Positions 1-6,242 of a stretch of DNA of 28,037 nucleotides are shown in pieces. The stretch's first letter is position 1. Every line of letters starts with the position of its first letter. Source of the stretch: Dehalococcoidia bacterium (GTDB lineage: Bacteria; Chloroflexota; Dehalococcoidia; SZUA-161); contig SOKG01000162.1 in NCBI GenBank assembly GCA_004376205.1, positions 1 to 28,037 on the forward strand, in the 5' to 3' direction. The notes beneath the pieces are model-generated. The model was not told where the DNA came from. It searched no databases and saw only the letters and a list, made by a program, of their open reading frames with translations. Position numbers and translations under genes: made by a program.

Positions 1-296
1 CACGCGAAGCCCGGTACCAGTGCGGGGGCGTTGGCCACGACGCCGTCCAGCGCCGCAAGCGGGGGGGGGGGGGTCGGAGTGGGCGTCTGTGTTGGGATAA
101 GGGCAGGGGGAGGAGTAGGCGTAGGCGTGGGGGTAGCTGCCTCCCCTTCTTCTAAGCTTTGAACGCGTTCGTCTAACTCATCAAGTCTGTCCAGTATCTG
201 ATCGACCCGACCATCTTCCCCACCGCAGCCAAGTTGTGATACTAGCGATGCACTCAGCAATAGTAGGATGGCTATCAGAACGTACGCTCTCTTCAT
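1..296 (-). CDS. Thr/Pro-rich secreted or lipoprotein-like protein, C-terminal part outside window
   Basis: Reading the minus strand from the ATG at 296 gives an open frame of 98 codons that leaves the window without a stop. A strong ribosome site (AAAGGAG) lies about 8 bases upstream. The first 23 residues are a signal peptide with a long hydrophobic core (residues 5-19) followed by Cys24. The residues before Cys24 (QLG) are a poor lipobox, so lipidation is possible but not certain. Residues 30-49 are rich in Asp, Glu and Leu in a coiled-coil-like pattern, followed by a TPTPTP and poly-Pro linker typical of surface proteins. A run of 13 G (61-73) encodes part of the Pro tract. The frame continues sensibly after it (LAALDGVVANAPALVPGFA), which suggests the run length is correct. 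Function unknown. Confidence 0.7.
   Translation of the reverse strand, partial: MKRAYVLIAILLLLSASLVSQLGCGGEDGRVDQILDRLDELDERVQSLEEGEAATPTPTPTPPPALIPTQTPTPTPPPPLAALDGVVANAPALVPGFA
61..73. repeat. 13-base G homopolymer inside a reading frame
   Basis: Thirteen consecutive G on the plus strand (C on the coding strand) lie in the Pro-rich linker of the minus-strand surface protein. Such tracts are prone to slipped-strand mutation and also to sequencing error. As given, both sides are in one open frame. Confidence 0.9.
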
Positions 297-334
297 AGTG
301 CTTCTCCTTTCCATATCCGTTATCCCTATAAGTG

Positions 335-362
335 TTGCACTACAGGCTTCCTATGGTATTAT
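335..362 (+). promoter_or_regulatory. Promoter for the small membrane protein at 470
   Basis: TTGCAC at 335-340, a 16-base spacer, and TATTAT at 357-362 preceded by TGG (extended -10). Its -10 lies on top of the divergent minus-strand -10 (363-358). Read by eye; no experimental support. Confidence 0.45.
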
Positions 363-386
363 ATGTTTCGCAGTAGAATATCGCAA
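358..386 (-). promoter_or_regulatory. Promoter for the minus-strand lipoprotein-like gene
   Basis: On the minus strand TTGCGA (386-381), a 17-base spacer and a perfect TATAAT (363-358). The start would fall near 351, giving a leader of about 55 bases before the ATG at 296. Confidence 0.5.
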
Positions 387-397
387 GCCAAGGGTTT

Positions 398-426
398 ACC
401 AAGCCCAGCCAGGCGGATTTGGAGAG
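398..426 (-). repeat. 29-bp dispersed inverted repeat, copy 1
   Basis: Read on the minus strand this segment matches 12085-12113 on the plus strand at 28 of 29 positions, the only difference being A versus G at the seventh base. The core is CCGCCTGGCTGGGCTTGGT. A few more bases outside the 5' edge also agree. It lies between the divergent promoter region and the membrane protein at 470. Confidence 0.8.
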
Positions 427-469
427 AGCTGGTACACAAAGTAGGCAAGAAGTCAAAGAGGTGATTAAC

Positions 470-661
470 ATGACAGAGAATGCCAAAAGGGCTATTCTTT
501 TTCTACTATTTGCCGTAGGACTCATACTACTCATAGTAGGAGCGACGACATCTGCATATTCTACCATCACAGGTGTTATCATTTTTCTCTGTTTCTTGTT
601 CGGTAGCGGAGTACTTAGAAGATGGTGGGGCCTCAAGGGAAAGAAAACCGAGGGGCCTTGA
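470..661 (+). CDS. Small two-helix membrane protein, function unknown
   Basis: The protein has 63 residues. The ATG at 470 is preferred over an upstream in-frame start at 419 because AGAGGTG (457-463) sits at proper distance and because the upstream codons encode an unremarkable polar stretch. After a short charged start (TENAKRA) there are two membrane segments, roughly residues 7-27 (AILFLLFAVGLILLIVGA) and 31-49 (ITGVIIFLCFLFGSGVL). A basic tail with RRWW and KGKK follows, placing the C-terminus in the cytoplasm by the positive-inside rule. No family recognised. It may be read from the extended -10 promoter at 335-362. Confidence 0.6.
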   Translation: MTENAKRAILFLLFAVGLILLIVGATTSAYSTITGVIIFLCFLFGSGVLRRWWGLKGKKTEGP

Positions 662-1209
662 AAGAAGGAAATCTTACTAACACTCTCCACCACTCTCCCA
701 CTATGTATTCTTCATATGGCTGTTGCATGCGTTTGGAGATCCTAGCCCCTAGGTAATAAAGCAGGTAGGGAAGTGCTACCACCACCGGGGGGTTACCCAA
801 GCCCACAAAGCCCTCAGGTTTTGACAACAGGTCTTCACAATATCCCCTCCCAGTGCTGACAACCGAACTTATCGCCTGATAGCCGCAGCTAGAGCCAGAA
901 CCCAGACCAGCGGCGTCTGATTACCGCTAGTCTATGTGACCTCCACTCCTCGATTTGCCGTAGGGGCTTGACAAACTTGGCGAAAAGTGGTAAAAGTCCA
1001 TAGTCCATTGGTAGGCCTTGGCTTGCGGACTAAAAGCGGCTGGCTTGTTCAGAATCGGGGCGTTTTCAGTCCGTAAGTCCACCAGGGAGTTGAACGTTAG
1101 CAGATACAACCACAGACGACTGAAGAGGTGGTTTAGCCTTGGTTTTGGTCTTGAGGGGCATTGACAGCAGACGGTGCAAGACCTGCCAGCATTATGACGA
1201 TGAGGAGGG
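662..1209. other. Gene-poor stretch of about 550 bp
   Basis: I see no convincing gene. A minus-strand frame covering 927-1376 (149 codons) is Ser/Pro/His-rich, lacks a ribosome site and overlaps the HTH gene, so I treat it as chance. A possible promoter lies at 968-996 (TTGACA, 17-base spacer, TAAAAG) pointing toward the HTH gene 214 bases on. The stretch may be a decayed upstream part of the accessory region. Confidence 0.4.
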
Positions 1210-1437
1210 ATGATGGACTGCAGGGGCTTAATCGTAGAACGCCTAATATCGCCAACGGCCAGGCAACTTGACGCGCTGAAACTTGCATCGGACGGCTTGA
1301 CCAACAAGGAGATAGCCAATGAGTGGGGCCTCTCCGAGCAGACGATCAAGAACCACTTTGCTGCCTTGTATCTCAAACTTGGCGCGCATGACAGGGCCCA
1401 CGCCGTCGCACTTGGCTTGAAGAGAAAATTGATATGA
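1210..1437 (+). CDS. Standalone LuxR/GerE-type helix-turn-helix protein
   Basis: The 75-residue protein is almost entirely a LuxR-type DNA-binding domain. Residues 14-75 read SPTARQLDALKLASDGLTNK, then EIANEWGLSEQTIKNHFAAL and KLGAHDRAHAVALGL. That is the family pattern in which LTxxE opens the domain (here SPTARQ replaces LTPRE) and SEQTIKNH is the recognition helix. No receiver or sensor domain is attached, and a full-length LuxR regulator would be about 200 residues. GAGGAGG just upstream of the ATG at 1210 is a good ribosome site. Its stop overlaps the ATG of a 44-residue ORF. Small standalone HTH proteins of this kind occur in phage and mobile contexts as well as free-standing regulators. 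Its target is unknown. Confidence 0.75.
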   Translation: MMDCRGLIVERLISPTARQLDALKLASDGLTNKEIANEWGLSEQTIKNHFAALYLKLGAHDRAHAVALGLKRKLI

Positions 1438-1568
1438 CCAAGTGCAGGGCTGAGCGCACCTGGACCGACTTTTGCGAGCGGTGGTTTGACTCTAAGGCCG
1501 AGGCTGAAAGAGGCGAAGAGCTTAGAGTGCTGGAGATGACTGGGGACATAAAGACCTTGCGCTATTAA
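1434..1568 (+). CDS. 44-residue ORF translationally coupled to the HTH gene
   Basis: The ATG at 1434 overlaps the TGA of the HTH gene (ATGA), a classic arrangement for translational coupling. The frame runs 44 codons to TAA at 1566-1568. The peptide is charged and rich in Glu, Arg and Trp (TWTDFCERWFDSKAEAERGE in the middle) with two Cys residues, no membrane segment and no signal peptide. I do not recognise a family. The overlap and non-random amino-acid content suggest it is real and works with the HTH protein, but a chance overlap cannot be excluded at this length. Confidence 0.45.
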   Translation: MTKCRAERTWTDFCERWFDSKAEAERGEELRVLEMTGDIKTLRY

Positions 1569-1704
1569 CCAGGGTTTCAGTTGTCCAGCGAAGACAATCC
1601 CTCCTATTAGTGTTTCAATAGCTATTGACTTCTGTTATAGCGTGCCTGATGGTTCAGCACTCCGAGATGAGAGGAAGCAGGCCAGCATCTCATTGGTTAA
1701 CTCC

Positions 1705-2352
1705 ATGACCGAGACGAGGGTAACATTTGCCTGCGGCGACCTCTCCCTCGAGGGCGTCTCCAGCGTGCCCGAGGGGAAAGGGCCTTTTGCTGCGGTGGTG
1801 GTCTGCCATCCCCATCCCCTCTACGGCGGCACGATGGACAATAATGTGGTCATCGCCGTCTGCCGGGCCGTGTCGCAAACATCTATCGCCTCTTTAAGGT
1901 TCAACTTTCGCGGCGTTGGCGGAAGCCAGGGAGGGCATGCCGACGGGGTTGATGAGCAGGATGACGTCGCCGCAGCACTCTCCTTCCTCGGGTCAATGGA
2001 GACGGTCGACCAAGCCAGGATTGGGCTTTGCGGCTATTCCTTTGGCGCTGGCATTGCCCTTGAAGTTGCCGCCAGGGATGAGCAGGTGAAGGCGTTGGCT
2101 TTGGTGTCGCCCATGCTCTCCCATCCCTCTCCAATAGAGAGTTATGTCAAGCCAAAGCTCCTCCTCTGGGGCAGCCAGGACCTCGCGCTGCCCGCCGCCG
2201 ACCTTAAGAGCTTCACCGAAGGACTACCGGAGCCCAAGCAGTACAAGGTAATCCCCGGGGCTGACCACTCTTGGCGGGGCTATGAGGACAAGGTGGCTCC
2301 CAGGGTTGCCGCCTTCTTCACAGAGACACTCAAGCCGTCTGCTCAGGCCTAG
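1705..2352 (+). CDS. Alpha/beta hydrolase, COG2945-like
   Basis: The product has 215 residues from the ATG at 1705. An upstream GTG at 1642 is in frame, but the family starts near the first beta strand (ETRVTFACGDLSLEGVSS). Motifs include CHPHPLYGGTMDNNVV, the oxyanion/HPHP signature of this family, RFNFRGVGGSQG, and the nucleophile elbow GYSFGAG with Ser as nucleophile. The Asp of LLLWGSQD and the His of GADHSW complete the catalytic triad. Such proteins are cytosolic serine hydrolases of unsettled substrate, related to dienelactone hydrolases. The 3' end overlaps the convergent DUF123 gene by 23 bases. No clear ribosome site is visible upstream, so the exact start is uncertain. Confidence 0.85.
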   Translation: MTETRVTFACGDLSLEGVSSVPEGKGPFAAVVVCHPHPLYGGTMDNNVVIAVCRAVSQTSIASLRFNFRGVGGSQGGHADGVDEQDDVAAALSFLGSMETVDQARIGLCGYSFGAGIALEVAARDEQVKALALVSPMLSHPSPIESYVKPKLLLWGSQDLALPAADLKSFTEGLPEPKQYKVIPGADHSWRGYEDKVAPRVAAFFTETLKPSAQA

Positions 2353-2803
2353 GCCAACTCCTCTGACCACCCGGGGACATCTTCCGCAAATCCAGCCCCT
2401 TCTCCCCTAGCTGGCGGCGAAAGGCTTCGAAGGTCGGCGTGGAGGCAAAATAAAGCAGGTGGGAGTGGCATCCGCAACCCGTGGAGCCAAAGCCAGTGAG
2501 CAGTACCTGGGCCTGAGGCATAGCCGCCGCAGCCTGATACCAGCGACACTCCACCCTCTCGTCGGAAACCAGATACCAGACCTCGACCACTTTCGCTTCC
2601 TGCCTCAGATAATCGATATGCCAGTGAAGCCTCTTACCGCCCCGGAGGTGCCGCCTGAGTCGGGAGGGGAGCCCTCCCAGCGCGCTGCCCACATAGAGGT
2701 AGTGGCCGGGCGGGAAGGAGCAGTTGGCTAACTTCCCCACGGTGATGGCGGTCTCTTTTTCCAGGATGAGGAGGAGAGCGTAAGTGCCTCTGACATTTGC
2801 CAC
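2330..2803 (-). CDS. DUF123 / GIY-YIG-like family protein
   Basis: The product has 157 residues and starts at GTG 2803. It shows the features of the DUF123 family (PF01986), a GIY-YIG-related fold: GTYALLLIL, then ITVGKL, GHYLYVGSALGGL, RLRRHLR, LHWHIDYLR, the Glu-Cys pair in VECRW, and GFGSTGCGCHSHLLYF. In archaea and some bacteria this domain is found alone or fused to endonuclease III, and a role as a structure-specific nuclease has been suggested but is unproven. It is free-standing here, ends inside the hydrolase gene on the other strand, and is divergent from lspA. The C-terminal 25 residues (PGGQRSWPRPEQTA) are poorly conserved and probably variable. Confidence 0.85.
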   Translation of the reverse strand: MANVRGTYALLLILEKETAITVGKLANCSFPPGHYLYVGSALGGLPSRLRRHLRGGKRLHWHIDYLRQEAKVVEVWYLVSDERVECRWYQAAAAMPQAQVLLTGFGSTGCGCHSHLLYFASTPTFEAFRRQLGEKGLDLRKMSPGGQRSWPRPEQTA

Positions 2804-2874
2804 GAAGCGATTCTAGGCTGCAGACGGGCGAGTGTCAATGAAGTCTTCTCGCCAGCCCGGGGAGGAGCGTCCAA

Positions 2875-2903
2875 TTGAACGCCTCTACCAGATGTGCTAA
2901 ACT
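2875..2903 (+). promoter_or_regulatory. Promoter of lspA
   Basis: TTGAAC at 2875-2880, a 17-base spacer, and TAAACT at 2898-2903 preceded by TGC (extended -10). Transcription would begin near 2909, only a few bases before the ATG at 2915, so the message would be nearly leaderless. Confidence 0.5.
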
Positions 2904-2914
2904 CGGAATCGAAA

Positions 2915-3427
2915 ATGAAACGGTGGCTACAACAGGTTACAGCGGCGAGATCAGAGGCCTTTAGACGCGGACTGACAAGAGGTCTGCCGTTATTCTTGAT
3001 CGCCTTGTCAGTAGTCGGCGTTGACCAGCTCAGCAAGTACCTGATCAGGGCTAACATGGAGATAGGGCAGTCGATACCCAGAGAAGGCCCAGTGGGGCTT
3101 CACTATACTACCAATACCGGCGGGGCCTTTGGCCTTTTCGCCAACCAGGCCTTTCTCCTGAGCATGGCCGCTGTGATTGGAATCGCGGTTCTTGTCCTTT
3201 ATCTTCGTTACCTCCCTCCAAGGAGCACGCTGCTCAAGGTGGGGCTGGGGCTTGATCTGGGGGGCGCCATCGGCAATCTGATCGACCGCCTTCGCCTTGG
3301 AGAGGTCACCGATTTCATCAATATTGGCGCCTGGCCGGTATTTAACCTCGCCGATTCGGCCATAGTTGTGGGCACTTTCCTTATCGTTTTCTGCCTCCTA
3401 TTGACCGCCAGAAGGAGAGCCCGTTAG
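2915..3427 (+). CDS. lspA: Lipoprotein signal peptidase II
   Basis: The product has 170 residues from the ATG at 2915. It removes the signal peptide from prolipoproteins in the cytoplasmic membrane after lipid attachment. The family blocks are present in order: VGVDQLSKYL, NTGGAFGLF, GGAIGNLIDRL with catalytic Asp124 and FNLADSAI with catalytic Asp147. Four membrane helices alternate with these blocks. An in-frame GTG at 2894 would add 7 residues, but it lies inside the likely -10 box (2898-2903), so I prefer ATG 2915. The N-terminus of about 20 charged residues (KRWLQQVTAARSEAFRRG) before the first helix is longer than in E. coli. The pseudouridine synthase follows within 35 bases, the common lspA-rluD pairing. 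Confidence 0.95.
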   Translation: MKRWLQQVTAARSEAFRRGLTRGLPLFLIALSVVGVDQLSKYLIRANMEIGQSIPREGPVGLHYTTNTGGAFGLFANQAFLLSMAAVIGIAVLVLYLRYLPPRSTLLKVGLGLDLGGAIGNLIDRLRLGEVTDFINIGAWPVFNLADSAIVVGTFLIVFCLLLTARRRAR

Positions 3428-3461
3428 CGAGAGAGACACCCGCTTGCCTTCTATCGCAGAG

Positions 3462-4370
3462 ATGAATAAAAAGCTTGAGTTCACCGTCAACAGCCCCGGC
3501 AGTCGCCTTGATAGGTACATAGCGGAGCACTGCCAGATCTCCCGCGCCTATGCCCAGCAGCTGATCGGCGAGGGGCAGATCACAGTCAATGGCAATCGCT
3601 CCAAAGCGAGCCACAGGCTCGCCGTCGGTGATAGAGTTGTTGCCATCATACCCCCACCATCCCCCATTTCCCTGGCCCCCGAGGATATACCGCTTAAAGT
3701 TGTCTACGAGGATAGCGACCTTATAGTGGTCGATAAGCCCGCGGGACTACTCGTTCACCCCGCCGCAGGCCAGCGTACTGGTACACTGGTAAATGCCCTC
3801 CTCGCCCGCTGCCCCGACCTCCAAGGAATCGACGGCTCGGTTCGCCCCGGCATTGTGCACCGGCTGGACAAGAATACCTCTGGGCTGATGGTGGTAGCCA
3901 AGAACGACGCTGCTCAGATGAGCCTTTCCCGCCAGATCAAGCAGCGCTCAATCACGAAGGGATACCTTGCTCTGGTTGCGGGACGGCTCTCTCCAGAGCG
4001 TGGTGCCATCGAGGCACCCGTAGGCCGCCATCCCAAGGATAGGAAGCGCATGGCGGTGGTCTCGGGAGGCAGGGAGGCACGGACGCAATACCGAGTCATC
4101 AAATACCTGAACGGCTACACCCTGCTTGAGGCGATGCCGGAAACCGGGCGCACCCACCAGATCAGGGTTCACTTCTCAGCGATAGGTCACCCCGTCCTCG
4201 GTGACCCCGTCTACGGGAAGAAGTCACCGCTTTTGGGGAGACAGTTCCTCCATGCCCATCGCCTTGGCTTCAGGCTGCCATCGACTGGGGAGTTTGTAGA
4301 GTTCAGGGCAGAGCTGCCCCCGGACCTGGAGGAAGTGCTAGCTCATCTCACCACTGAGGCTACCAGATAG
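3462..4370 (+). CDS. rluD: RluD-family 23S rRNA pseudouridine synthase
   Basis: The product has 302 residues from ATG 3462 (TTG at 3444 is a longer alternative). It isomerises uridine to pseudouridine in RNA. An N-terminal S4 domain (SRLDRYIAEHC, ISRAYAQQLIGEGQITVNG) binds RNA. The catalytic domain follows with the signature RPGIVHRLDKNTSG, whose Asp136 is the nucleophile, then GRTHQIRVHFSAIGHPVLGD near the C-terminus. Length and order match RluA/RluC/RluD enzymes. Which uridines it modifies cannot be read from sequence; the S4 domain and the position after lspA favour the RluD/YlyB group. It is probably co-transcribed with lspA. Confidence 0.9.
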   Translation: MNKKLEFTVNSPGSRLDRYIAEHCQISRAYAQQLIGEGQITVNGNRSKASHRLAVGDRVVAIIPPPSPISLAPEDIPLKVVYEDSDLIVVDKPAGLLVHPAAGQRTGTLVNALLARCPDLQGIDGSVRPGIVHRLDKNTSGLMVVAKNDAAQMSLSRQIKQRSITKGYLALVAGRLSPERGAIEAPVGRHPKDRKRMAVVSGGREARTQYRVIKYLNGYTLLEAMPETGRTHQIRVHFSAIGHPVLGDPVYGKKSPLLGRQFLHAHRLGFRLPSTGEFVEFRAELPPDLEEVLAHLTTEATR

Positions 4371-4384
4371 CCACACTGGCGTTC

Positions 4385-6073
4385 TCAAAGCCTTTTCTCG
4401 ATCTTGGCCCATGAATCCCGTAGGGTAACCGTCCGGTTGAATACCATCCGTTCGGGGGAAGAGTCTTTGGAATCAACACAGAAATAGCCCAGCCGTTCGA
4501 ACTGATACCGACTTCCCGGGGCTGCGCCCACCAGGCTGGGTTCGATATACCCCGTCAAAGTCTCCAGCGAATCGGGATTCAAAACGCTTTCAAAATCAGC
4601 CCCACTCCTGACATCGCCGGGGTTCTCCGCGGTGAAGAGCCGATCGTAAAGGCGCACCTCAGCCTGGTGCGCGTGGGCAGCCGAAACCCAGTGGATGGTT
4701 CCTTTGACCTTGCGCCCGTCCGGAGCCGTTCCCCCTCGTGTCTCCGGATCATAAGTGCAGTGCAACTCAACCGCTTCTCCAGTCTGCTCATCCTTCACCA
4801 CATCGACACAGGTAATGAGATACCCATATCGTAGCCGGACCTCACGACCTGGGGCCAGACGGAAGAACTTCTCCGGCGGGTGTTCACGGAAATCCTCCTG
4901 CTCGATGTACAGCACGCGTGAAAAAGGTACCTTCCGCGTCCCCATACCGGGGTCCTCCGGATTGTTGACAGCATCCACCTCCTCGGTCTGGTCCTGGGGA
5001 TAGTTGTCGATGACCACACGGAGGGGACGCAACACAGCCATAACGCGCGGGGAGCGCTTGTTCAAATCCTCGCGGATACAGTACTCAAGGAGCGCAATAT
5101 CGATGGTGCTGTCAGTCTTGGCTACGCCGACACGCTCGCAGAAACTCTGGATGGACTCCGGCGTGTATCCGCGTCTGCGCAAACCGGAAATGGTCAGCAT
5201 CCGGGGATCGTCCCACCCGCTGACATATCCCTGCTCCACCAATTGCAGCAGCTTTCGCTTGCTCAGCACCGTGTAGGTGAGATTGAGGCGAGCGAACTCG
5301 ATCTGCTGTGGATGATAGACTCCCAGTTGGTCAAGAAACCAGTCGTACAACGGGCGGTGATCTTCAAATTCCAGCGTACAAATGGAATGGGTGATCCCTT
5401 CGATAGAGTCCTCAAGTCCATGGGCCCAATCGTACATCGGATAGATGCACCACTTGTTGCCCGTACGGTGATGTTCGGCATGCAGGATGCGATACATGGC
5501 CGGATCGCGCAAATTCAGGTTTGGCGATGTCATGTCGATCTTGGCGCGGAGCACCCGGGAACCATCCTCGAACTCTCCTGCCCGCATGCGTTGGAACAAA
5601 TCGAGATTCTCCTCTACCGGACGACTGCGGTATGGGCTCTCCTTGCCAGGATCAATGAGAGTGCCACGGTACTCTCTGATCCCATCCGCGCTCAGATCAT
5701 CGACATAGGCCTTACCGGCTTTTATCAACTGCACAGCATAGTCATACATTCGATCGAAGTAGTCCGATGCATAAAACAGCCGATCCTCCCAGTCGAACCC
5801 GAGCCAGCGCACGTCTTCTTTGATCGATTCGACGTATTCACCTTCTTCTTTAGTGGGATTCGTATCATCGAACCGCAAATTGCACAGGCCTCCGTACTGG
5901 GCGGCGATGCCGAAATTGAGGCAGATGGACTTGGCGTGCCCGATGTGCAAATAGCCGTTGGGCTCCGGCGGGAACCGCGTGTGCACACGCCCCTCGTATT
6001 TGTTGTTTTTGAGGTCCTCGTTAATGATATTTCGAATGAAGTCGGAGGGAGCGCTTGATTCGGGTGTGGTCAC
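4385..6073 (-). CDS. glnS: Glutaminyl-tRNA synthetase
   Basis: The product has 562 residues, close to the 554 of E. coli GlnRS, and starts at GTG 6073. A class I synthetase charging tRNA-Gln directly with glutamine. The HIGH motif is GYLHIGHAKS (residues 40-49), and the KMSKS equivalent is VLSKRKLLQLV. DDTNPTKEEGEYVESI and WVSAAHAHQAEVRLYDRLF fit GlnRS and not GluRS. The C-terminal two-barrel anticodon-binding region is intact. Many bacteria lack GlnRS and use GluRS plus GatCAB. Its presence with a tRNA-Gln gene at 12287 shows that the direct route is encoded here. It is divergent from gltX across 169 bases, with its own TTGACA promoter. The 3' end faces the pseudouridine synthase gene, 14 bases apart. 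Confidence 0.97.
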   Translation of the reverse strand: MTTPESSAPSDFIRNIINEDLKNNKYEGRVHTRFPPEPNGYLHIGHAKSICLNFGIAAQYGGLCNLRFDDTNPTKEEGEYVESIKEDVRWLGFDWEDRLFYASDYFDRMYDYAVQLIKAGKAYVDDLSADGIREYRGTLIDPGKESPYRSRPVEENLDLFQRMRAGEFEDGSRVLRAKIDMTSPNLNLRDPAMYRILHAEHHRTGNKWCIYPMYDWAHGLEDSIEGITHSICTLEFEDHRPLYDWFLDQLGVYHPQQIEFARLNLTYTVLSKRKLLQLVEQGYVSGWDDPRMLTISGLRRRGYTPESIQSFCERVGVAKTDSTIDIALLEYCIREDLNKRSPRVMAVLRPLRVVIDNYPQDQTEEVDAVNNPEDPGMGTRKVPFSRVLYIEQEDFREHPPEKFFRLAPGREVRLRYGYLITCVDVVKDEQTGEAVELHCTYDPETRGGTAPDGRKVKGTIHWVSAAHAHQAEVRLYDRLFTAENPGDVRSGADFESVLNPDSLETLTGYIEPSLVGAAPGSRYQFERLGYFCVDSKDSSPERMVFNRTVTLRDSWAKIEKRL

Positions 6074-6138
6074 GATACTGGGACTACCTCATCAAATTCA
6101 ACGCGATTTAGCTCCTTGTTGAGCTGCCATCCCCTCTA

Positions 6139-6167
6139 AAACTACAATCTCGTATTGCGTTTGTCAA
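6139..6167 (-). promoter_or_regulatory. Promoter of glnS
   Basis: On the minus strand a perfect TTGACA (6167-6162), a 17-base spacer, and TAGTTT (6144-6139), a weak -10. The leader would be about 60 bases. Confidence 0.4.
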
Positions 6168-6195
6168 GCATTGGGCTGACTGGATGACCCTCGAA

Positions 6196-6224
6196 TAGAC
6201 TCTGATTTCTGAAGGTGCTAGAAT
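6196..6224 (+). promoter_or_regulatory. Promoter of gltX
   Basis: TAGACT at 6196-6201, a 17-base spacer, and TAGAAT at 6219-6224 preceded by TGC (extended -10). The leader to the ATG at 6243 would be about 12 bases and contains the GGAGAG ribosome site. Confidence 0.45.
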
Positions 6225-6242
6225 AGGAAACGACGGAGAGCT

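Noticed and set aside
340..693. Minus-strand frame of 117 codons over the membrane protein gene
   Set aside because: No ribosome site; covers the divergent promoters and the repeat. The similarity with a frame at 12052 is only due to the 29-bp repeat.
633..827. Minus-strand frame of 64 codons with a hydrophobic stretch
   Set aside because: Starts at TTG with no ribosome site at proper distance and runs into the end of the membrane protein gene on the other strand; too weak to annotate.
927..1376. Minus-strand frame of 149 codons
   Set aside because: Ser/Pro/His-rich with no domain, and antisense to the clear LuxR-type HTH gene.
5243..6058. Plus-strand frame of 271 codons inside glnS
   Set aside because: Shadow of glnS on the other strand; glnS motifs are intact over the whole segment and this frame has no family features.
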